NCBI RefSeq assembly: GCF_003207795.1
Contig: NZ_NIRT01000008.1
Coordinates: forward strand, 1 to 64,000
Length of the DNA: 64,000 nt
Reading direction: 5' to 3'
Source: Komagataeibacter nataicola
Lineage (GTDB): Bacteria; Pseudomonadota; Alphaproteobacteria; Acetobacterales; Acetobacteraceae
The stretch's first letter is position 1, and each line of letters begins with the position of its first letter. Of the stretch, positions 58,749 through 64,000 are shown one piece after another. The position numbers were made by a program, and so were the translations under genes. The notes beneath the pieces were generated by a model that saw only the letters and a program-made list of their open reading frames with translations, ran no database searches and was not told the origin of the DNA.

Positions 58749-59839
58749 CCGACACCACCACCACCGTGAACGGCCAGCCCGATGCGCGGCCTGCCGCCCC
58801 CACGGTTTCCGCCTTCGAGTTCTGGCCCGGCTGGATCTTCTATACCCCCATCGTGCTGTACTGGATCCTGCTCGGGCTGCGCTACCGCGATTTCAGCCTG
58901 CCTACCGCCGCCAACCCCCGTATCGAGACAGGCGGGCTGTGCGGCGAGAGCAAAAGCTCGATCCTGGACATGGCGGGCGACGAGGCGCGGCAGTGGATCG
59001 CCCCTTACGCGGTGCTGACCACGGGCGAGAACGATACCCCCCGCGCGCTGGCCGCCATGGAGCAGGCAGGCCTGTCCTTTCCCGTCGTGCTCAAGCCTGA
59101 TGTGGGCTGCAACGGCACCGGCGTGCGCATCATGCGTGATGCCGACAGCCTGCGCGAGGGCCTCGCCGCCTTTGGCCGCGGGGTACCGGTCATGCTCCAG
59201 CACCTGATCCCCTACGGGCATGAGGTGGGCATATTCTACATCCGCCACCCTGATGAGGCAGAGGGCCGCATTACCTCGCTCACCTATAAGGAGGTACCCT
59301 GCCTTACGGGCGATGGTCACTCCACGGTGGAGGAACTGCTCCACGCCGACCCACGCACCCGCCTCGTGCCGCACATCTATATTCCCCGCCTCAGGCCCCG
59401 CCTGCACGAAGTGCCGCCCGCCGGGCAGTCGCTGCCGCTGGTATTCGCGGGCAATCACTGCAAGGGCTCGATCTTCCATGACTGCGCCGCCGACATCACG
59501 CCCGAACTGACGGCGCGGGTAAATACGATCATGCGCGATATTCCCGATTTCCATTTTGGCCGCATCGACGCCAAGGCCCTGAGCCTTGCCCATCTGCGCG
59601 AGGGCAAGGATTTCCAGATCATCGAGATCAACGGCGTGGGTTCGGAAGCTACCCATATATGGGATGCGCGCACCACCCTGCGCGATGCATACGCCACGCA
59701 GTTCCTGCATTATGGCGAGACCTTCCGCATTGGCGCCAAGAAGCGCCGCGAAGGCTGGAAGAGCAGTGGCGCGATGGCCATGCTGCGCGCCTGGCTGCGC
59801 CAGCGCAGGCTCATGGCCGCCTATCCGCTCAACGACTGA
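58745..59839 (+). CDS. membrane-anchored ATP-grasp ligase-like protein
   Basis: A 364-residue protein. Residues 24-46 form a single TM helix (WPGWIFYTPIVLYWILLG) followed by RYRDFSLPTAANP. From about 80 an ATP-grasp fold is recognisable: VVLKPDVGCNGTGVRIM (nucleotide-binding), LQHLIPYGHEVGIFYIR, FHFGRIDAKA and FQIIEINGVGSEATHIWD (metal-binding Glu/Asn). ATP-grasp enzymes make carboxylate-amine or carboxylate-thiol bonds; the substrates here are unknown. Coupling to a DedA-type protein suggests work on an envelope substrate. There is no D-Ala ligase signature beyond the fold. Confidence 0.8.
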   Translation: MTDTTTTVNGQPDARPAAPTVSAFEFWPGWIFYTPIVLYWILLGLRYRDFSLPTAANPRIETGGLCGESKSSILDMAGDEARQWIAPYAVLTTGENDTPRALAAMEQAGLSFPVVLKPDVGCNGTGVRIMRDADSLREGLAAFGRGVPVMLQHLIPYGHEVGIFYIRHPDEAEGRITSLTYKEVPCLTGDGHSTVEELLHADPRTRLVPHIYIPRLRPRLHEVPPAGQSLPLVFAGNHCKGSIFHDCAADITPELTARVNTIMRDIPDFHFGRIDAKALSLAHLREGKDFQIIEINGVGSEATHIWDARTTLRDAYATQFLHYGETFRIGAKKRREGWKSSGAMAMLRAWLRQRRLMAAYPLND

Positions 59840-59884
59840 GGCAGCGCGCCTGCTATATGCGCCCGTGGTCGGGACGTGTTTTTT

Positions 59885-60100
59885 TCAGTGCGCCGAGGCT
59901 CTTGGGCGCTGCCTTTTGTTCAAGGCGGAGCCGGGTGCTTTTTTCAGGTCATGGTAGCCAGTTTCACGAACAGATGGCTTAACGGGGCAGTTACGGCGCA
60001 GCGCCTGCATGCCGCGGATAATGCCAAGCAGGGTCGTAACGAACCACCACAGCCCCCTCATGCGCAGCAGCATGTAAACGCAACCAGGGCCGGGTGGCAT
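59885..60100 (-). CDS. candidate small membrane ORF coupled to the aminotransferase gene
   Basis: A 71-residue frame whose ATG overlaps the aminotransferase stop as TGATG, a classic reinitiation arrangement. Residues 8-32 (VYMLLRMRGLWWFVTTLLGII) form one hydrophobic helix, and the rest is basic. The last 25 residues lie in the degenerate dispersed repeat (59900-59944), so the natural C-terminus may be an accident of that insertion. The family is not recognised. A chance ORF cannot be excluded. Confidence 0.35.
   Translation of the reverse strand: MPPGPGCVYMLLRMRGLWWFVTTLLGIIRGMQALRRNCPVKPSVRETGYHDLKKAPGSALNKRQRPRASAH
59900..59944 (+). repeat. dual-hairpin dispersed repeat, copy G (degenerate)
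   Basis: GGGCGCTGCCTTTTG...CAAGGCGGAGCC keeps the hairpin-1 layout with two mismatches in the stem and is followed by GGGTGCTTTTTT. The second hairpin is not preserved. It lies between convergent ATP-grasp and aminotransferase genes and can still act as terminator for the DedA/ATP-grasp pair. Confidence 0.5.
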
Positions 60101-61266
60101 CAGGCCGTATGAGGGGCGTTCCGTGTTTTTTCGGCCTGCGCGCGAAACCACGGGACCATGCGGCGGATGGCTTCCTCGATCAGGTCGGTCGCCACGGCGA
60201 AGCTGAAGCGGATGAAATGCTTTCCATCCACGGGGTCGAAATCCACGCCCGGCGCGGTTGTCACCCCCGTATCGCGCAGCAACTGCGTGCAGAAGCCGAT
60301 GCTGTCATCGGTCAGGTGGCGGATATCGGCATAAATATAGAATGCGCCATCGGGCGGGGCGATATGGGTCAGGCCCATTTCGGGCAGGGTCCCGAGCAGC
60401 AGGTCACGATTGCGCCGGTAGGTGGCCACGTGCCCCTCAAGTTCCGCCCCGCAATCAAACGCCACGAGGGCGGCATGCTGGCTTAGCGCCGCGGGCGTGA
60501 GGAACAGGTTGCCCATGCGTGCGCGGGCGGCCTCCACCTTTTCAGGCGGCACGACAAGCCAGCCCAGCCGCCACGGGGCCATGCTGAAATATTTGGAGAA
60601 ACTGTTCACCACCAGCGCCTGCGGGTCATATTCCAGCACGCTATGGGCGGGCTCGCCGTAGCTCAGGCCGTGATAGATCTCATCGGAGATGATGCGGATG
60701 CCGCGCGCGCGGCAGACCGTGACGATGGCCTGCATTTCCCCTGCCGAGAGGATGGTGCCCGTCGGGTTGGCGGGGCTGGCCAGGATCAGCCCGTCGGGTG
60801 CGGGGTCAAGGGCGGCTATGGCCTGCGCGCTGAGCTGGAAACGCTCGGCCTCGCCACAGGCGATCTCGACGGGTTCCATGTGCAGCGCCCGCAGCACGTT
60901 GCGATAGGCCACGTAGCCCGGCCGCGCCATGGCCACGCGCGCACCCGGCACGAAACTGACCGTCACGGCCAGCACCAGCGCGGGCGATGCGCCACAGGTC
61001 AGGATAACCTGCCCGGGTGCCAGGGTGACGCCATAGGTATCGTGATAATGCCGGGCGATGCGGGCCTTGAGCGCCTGACTTTCCCAGTACCCCATGGGAT
61101 CGGTGGCGAGTACGTGCTGCGCGCGTTCGATCGCCGCGCGAGGCGCGCCGGTCGAAGGCTGCCCGAACTCCATATGGATGATGCTCCGCCCCTCGCCTGC
61201 CAGTTCATGCGCCAGTGCGCTGATGGTCATGGCATGGAAAGGATCAATCCGGGGCACAGTCATCAC
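60100..61266 (-). CDS. class I/II pyridoxal-phosphate aminotransferase
   Basis: A fold-type I PLP enzyme of 388 residues. Key regions are GQPSTGAP, CGASPALVLAV (phosphate loop), SPANPTG (Asn), SDEIYHGLSY (Asp/Tyr), NSFSKYFSMAPWRLGW with the Schiff-base Lys225, and a C-terminal RFSFAVA (substrate carboxylate Arg). It belongs to the AspC/AlaT-like family; the amino-acid substrate cannot be told by sequence. The start is ATG 61266 (or 61263). An 8-bp tandem repeat lies 131 bases upstream of it. Confidence 0.88.
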   Translation of the reverse strand: MMTVPRIDPFHAMTISALAHELAGEGRSIIHMEFGQPSTGAPRAAIERAQHVLATDPMGYWESQALKARIARHYHDTYGVTLAPGQVILTCGASPALVLAVTVSFVPGARVAMARPGYVAYRNVLRALHMEPVEIACGEAERFQLSAQAIAALDPAPDGLILASPANPTGTILSAGEMQAIVTVCRARGIRIISDEIYHGLSYGEPAHSVLEYDPQALVVNSFSKYFSMAPWRLGWLVVPPEKVEAARARMGNLFLTPAALSQHAALVAFDCGAELEGHVATYRRNRDLLLGTLPEMGLTHIAPPDGAFYIYADIRHLTDDSIGFCTQLLRDTGVTTAPGVDFDPVDGKHFIRFSFAVATDLIEEAIRRMVPWFRAQAEKTRNAPHTA

Positions 61267-61396
61267 GACCTCAAGGCAGGAAACAGGGTTTCAGATCGTG
61301 CCTGCCATACAGGACAATACCCCACCACGTAAGGGCAGCCTGGCCAAAACCACGTTGAACGAAATGACATCCTACCAGGCAATGCGCCCTGAAACA

Positions 61397-61436
61397 GGCT
61401 GAAAGGCTGAAAGGCTGAAAGGCTGAAAGGCTGAAA
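61397..61436. repeat. tandem octamer repeat, five units of GGCTGAAA
   Basis: Five exact head-to-tail copies of GGCTGAAA with a partial sixth (GG), plus a diverged flanking unit. It lies in the 289-base space between the aminotransferase start (61266) and the end of the upstream MCE gene (61556), 131 bases 5' of the aminotransferase start. Both genes are on the minus strand, where the unit reads TTTCAGCC. Such arrays can change copy number by slippage. The rest of this interval holds a weak CCTG/CAGG hairpin after the MCE gene and no ORF. Confidence 0.9.
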
Positions 61437-61555
61437 GGTTCAGGCCACGAAGCCGTATTGCTGTAAATATTACATGGTCAGATCAAATAAAAATCATATG
61501 ACGCGAGCCTGTCTCAACAGGAGGCAGGTCAGACCACCCCTGCCATAACGACAGT

Positions 61556-62014
61556 CTAATTGCCGGGCAGGCCACCATTGCCGAAAATATAGTTGCTCAC
61601 CTGCTGCTCCAGGCTGAGCGGCTCGCGCGTATTTGTAATGACCGTGCCCGGCGCGATGCGGCCCGGAGCCTGCCCGGCCTCGACCATCAGGGCGGTATCG
61701 GCCGTGAGCGTGGGGCTACCGATTGAAATGGTTGTATCTTCCGGTAGCAACACGGTGCGGTCGAGTGTAAACCCCACATTGGCCATGTAGGTGGCGGGGT
61801 CGAGCGCGATGGAGGTGACGCGGCCCACGGGCACGCCATCCATGTCGACATCCGCGCCGACCTTCAGCCCGTTGGCCGAAACGAAACGCGCCATGACGGG
61901 ATAGCGATCATGTGATCCGCCGCTTTGCGAGGCCCGGGCGTAAATACAGAACCCGCCCGCCACCAGAAGGACAAGCCCGCTGCATATGATCGCCCCACTT
62001 CTCTGCCTTGCCAT
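61556..62014 (-). CDS. MlaD-family (MCE domain) lipid-transport protein
   Basis: A 152-residue protein with an N-terminal TM anchor (GAIICSGLVLLVAGGFCIYA) and a single MCE domain at about 38-115 (VMARFVSANGLKVGADVDMDGVPVGRVTSIAL; SIGSPTLTADTALMVEAG). A short hydrophobic tail ends in YIFGNGG. MlaD is the hexameric substrate-binding part of the Mla phospholipid transporter. The start is ATG 62014; the frame is open 12 codons further. The usual mlaF/mlaE ABC partners are not adjacent here. Confidence 0.88.
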   Translation of the reverse strand: MARQRSGAIICSGLVLLVAGGFCIYARASQSGGSHDRYPVMARFVSANGLKVGADVDMDGVPVGRVTSIALDPATYMANVGFTLDRTVLLPEDTTISIGSPTLTADTALMVEAGQAPGRIAPGTVITNTREPLSLEQQVSNYIFGNGGLPGN

Positions 62015-62140
62015 GCTGGCTCCCTGCCCGCCTGTGCGCCACACCACCATCCCGAAAGCTGCCGCAATGCGGTGCGAGGGGAATGCGGCGCAACACCTTG
62101 CCTTATCTTTTCATTCTACTGCGTCATGGACGGGGGGACA

Positions 62141-62983
62141 ATGACACTCCTTCAGGCTATCATTATTGCCATCATTCAGGGGGCGACCGAACAGTTCCCC
62201 ATCAGCAGCCTTGGGCATGCGGCCATCGTTCCGGCCATGCTGCACTGGCCACTCGACCTGCATGGGGAGATGTTCCTGCCCCTGCTGGTCATGCTGCATC
62301 TGGGCACCTGTGCCGCCCTTCTGGTCTTTTTCTGGCGCGACTGGGTTGCCCTGTTTACGGGGGCTGCGGGCCGCCATGGCGAAACATGCCAGATGGACAG
62401 CATCCGCATCCTTGCCCTGCTGTGCGTGGCCACCATTCCCGCCGTGCTGATTGGCGGCCTGTTCGAGCACGCCATCCGCAACCTGTTCGGCACGGCGCGT
62501 TACGCCGCCGTTTTCCTCACCCTCAATGGTGTCATGCTCCTGGTGGTGGACCGCATGCGCGCCACCTTGCGGCACCACAACGACCGCCCGCTCGCAGCCC
62601 TGGGGTTTGGCGAGGCGCTGGTGATCGGACTGTTCCAGTGCCTTGCCTTCTTTCCCGGCCTGTCGCGCTCGGGTGCCTGCATTGTGGGCGGGCTGCTGCG
62701 CGGGCTTTCGCATGAGAATGCGGCGCGCTTCTCCTTCCTCATGGCGCAGCCGGTCATCCTGGCCGCTACCGTGCTCGAGGCGCTGAAGCTGCGCCATGCC
62801 CCGCCCCAGCCCGAACAGATGCACATGGCCATCATCGCCGCCATCGTGGCGGGTGTTGTGGCGCTGGTGTGCACGGGCATCCTCATGCGCTACTTCCGCG
62901 ATCATGAAGACTGGGCGCTGCGCCCGTTTGGCTGGTACTGCATTGGTGCGGGCGCGATCGCGTTCCTTTACCTGTCGTTCTGA
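62141..62983 (+). CDS. uppP: undecaprenyl-diphosphatase UppP (BacA family)
   Basis: An integral membrane phosphatase of 280 residues that recycles undecaprenyl diphosphate to the monophosphate carrier for peptidoglycan. Motif I reads GATEQFPISSLGH near residue 14 (usual form E-F-L-P-V-S-S-x-G-H), and motif II PGLSRSGACIVGG carries the catalytic Ser/Arg. Seven to eight TM helices are visible. Start 62141 has a GGGGGGA just upstream; ATG 62126 is possible. It is divergent from the MCE gene. Confidence 0.93.
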   Translation: MTLLQAIIIAIIQGATEQFPISSLGHAAIVPAMLHWPLDLHGEMFLPLLVMLHLGTCAALLVFFWRDWVALFTGAAGRHGETCQMDSIRILALLCVATIPAVLIGGLFEHAIRNLFGTARYAAVFLTLNGVMLLVVDRMRATLRHHNDRPLAALGFGEALVIGLFQCLAFFPGLSRSGACIVGGLLRGLSHENAARFSFLMAQPVILAATVLEALKLRHAPPQPEQMHMAIIAAIVAGVVALVCTGILMRYFRDHEDWALRPFGWYCIGAGAIAFLYLSF

Positions 62984-63000
62984 CCAACCCGCATGGGCGC

Positions 63001-64000
63001 TCAGCCGTGACCCTGACCGCCATCGCTGAGCCCCATGCCGCCACCACCCGCGCCATTGCGCGGGCCGAGATATGCCCCCGGCGGCGGCCGCATGACAGGC
63101 GGCGACAGGGATGACGGGTCCGTCATCACATCCAGCCCCGAGACGGACGCCACATGCGACAGGCGCTCACGCGGGAGCGCCTCGGGGCATTCATCACGCA
63201 GATAGGCAATGATCTGTTCGCGGATCTCGCACCGCAGGTCCCAGCTCTGCATGGCCGAGCGCGCGCTGGCAATGACGCGGACGGTCATGACATGGGCATT
63301 GCAGTCAGCCACCTGCACGGCGAATTCCTTGCCATCCCACAACGGCGCGGAATGCACGATCTCGCGCAGGCGCTCGCGGATGCGATCCATCGGCGCGTTG
63401 AAATCAAGATGAAGGAACACCACTCCGATCAGGGCCGCCGAATTATGGGTCCAGTTCTGGAACGTGTTTTCAAGAAAATACGAGATCGGCACGATATGCC
63501 GCCGCCAGTCCCACACCCGCAGCACGACATAGGTGGAGGTGATTTCCTCCACCCACGCCCAGTCTCCATTAATGATAATGAGATCTTCCATGCGGATGGG
63601 CTGGGTCATGGCGATCTGCATGCCCGCGAACAGGTTGGTCAGCAGCGGGCGGGCAGCCAGACCCACGACCAGGGATGCCGCACCGGCGGAGGCGAACAGG
63701 CTCAGCCCATACTGCCGCACGGGCTCGAATGTCATCAATGCCGCCCCTATGGTGAGCAGGCCGATCAGCAGGTCGCTCGTGCGCCGCAGCACGCGCACCT
63801 GGGTCATGTGGGTGCGCAGCAGGATGTCGTCCTTGTCATCCTTGCCGTTGATGCGCTTGAGGTAGGCATCGGACAGGATGCGGGTGGCCACGACGGCGGC
63901 ATAACCCAGCATGAGCACGAACAGCACCACCAGCGCGTGGGTGGTGGCCTGCATGATGTCATATGGCAGGCCCGACACCGGCAGCGCGGTGCCGACAAAC
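63001..64000 (-). CDS. MscS-family mechanosensitive ion channel, 5'-truncated by the window edge
   Basis: The last 333 codons are visible. The frame remains open through the right edge (reading FVGTALPVSGLPYD before the GTG at 63978), so the start may lie outside. There are TM segments near the N-terminus (ALVVLFVLMLGYAAVVA; LLIGLLTIGAALMTF) and the glycine/alanine-rich pore helix region SLFASAGAASLVVGLAARPLLTNLF. The MscS beta domain follows (QPIRMEDLIIINGDWAWVEEITSTYVVLRVWD), and a Pro/Gly-rich tail ends the protein. Function: release of ions under membrane tension. It is convergent with uppP, with only 17 bases between stops. Confidence 0.88.
   Translation of the reverse strand, partial: FVGTALPVSGLPYDIMQATTHALVVLFVLMLGYAAVVATRILSDAYLKRINGKDDKDDILLRTHMTQVRVLRRTSDLLIGLLTIGAALMTFEPVRQYGLSLFASAGAASLVVGLAARPLLTNLFAGMQIAMTQPIRMEDLIIINGDWAWVEEITSTYVVLRVWDWRRHIVPISYFLENTFQNWTHNSAALIGVVFLHLDFNAPMDRIRERLREIVHSAPLWDGKEFAVQVADCNAHVMTVRVIASARSAMQSWDLRCEIREQIIAYLRDECPEALPRERLSHVASVSGLDVMTDPSSLSPPVMRPPPGAYLGPRNGAGGGGMGLSDGGQGHG

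Overview
The window is a chromosomal segment of an acetic acid bacterium (Acetobacteraceae, Alphaproteobacteria), most probably Komagataeibacter or a close relative. This is inferred from GC-rich, strongly GC3-biased codons, typical alphaproteobacterial gene neighbourhoods (dxs-tlyA, miaB-phoH-ybeY-corC, dsbA-smc, dacA-tmk-holB-metG-tatD-MBL, moaD/moaE-pgsA-uvrC) and above all an aar-type locus: AarC succinyl-CoA:acetate CoA-transferase close to a SixA-like phosphatase and citrate synthase, the acetate-resistance module of Acetobacter. I found no insertion sequence, prophage, CRISPR array, rRNA or tRNA. About 60 protein genes are supported, and both window edges cut genes (dxs at the left, an MscS channel at the right).

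Layout. 1-6.2 kb: end of dxs, tlyA, rlmN, argG, an FKBP lipoprotein, a lipoprotein cytochrome c, trpS and yjbQ. 6.3-8.3 kb (minus): glutathione-dependent formaldehyde detoxification, adhC then fghA. 8.5-10.1 kb: a bestrophin-like channel and a CarD regulator. 10.6-16.7 kb (minus): tamA-tamB outer-membrane assembly. 17-26.4 kb (plus): miaB-phoH-ybeY-corC (without the usual lnt), a DsbA-like protein and an unusually long Smc. 26.6-31.8 kb: aarC (minus) diverging from a phosphatase, chorismate mutase, sixA and citrate synthase. 31.8-32.9 kb: a gene-poor stretch with small ORFs and a candidate Fur-controlled 84-residue protein. 32.9-36.7 kb: pyrE, murI, ispB and an N6-adenine methyltransferase. 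36.8-43 kb (minus): nrdA with candidate NrdR boxes, moaE, moaD, a lipoprotein, pgsA and uvrC. 43.3-47.5 kb: xth, an orphan OmpR-type regulator, an L,D-transpeptidase-fold protein and a cation:proton antiporter. 47.9-57.9 kb (minus): rsmB, guaB, then the mltB/dacA-tmk-holB-metG-tatD-MBL run. 58.2-64 kb: a coupled DedA/ATP-grasp pair, an aminotransferase, a lone MCE protein, uppP and mscS.

Most genes are housekeeping. The most unusual signal is non-coding: a dispersed element of about 80 bp with two back-to-back hairpins and complementary outer arms (AAAAGTTTT ... AAAAACTT), in complete, truncated and degenerate copies. Six of seven copies lie between convergent genes and none lies between divergent genes. 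Other leads are a terminator-like hairpin inside the aarC leader, a Fur-box-like site on the promoter of the 84-residue gene, an octamer tandem repeat upstream of the aminotransferase, small ORFs with translational-coupling signatures (TGATG or Shine-Dalgarno), and a DedA/ATP-grasp pair of unknown function.
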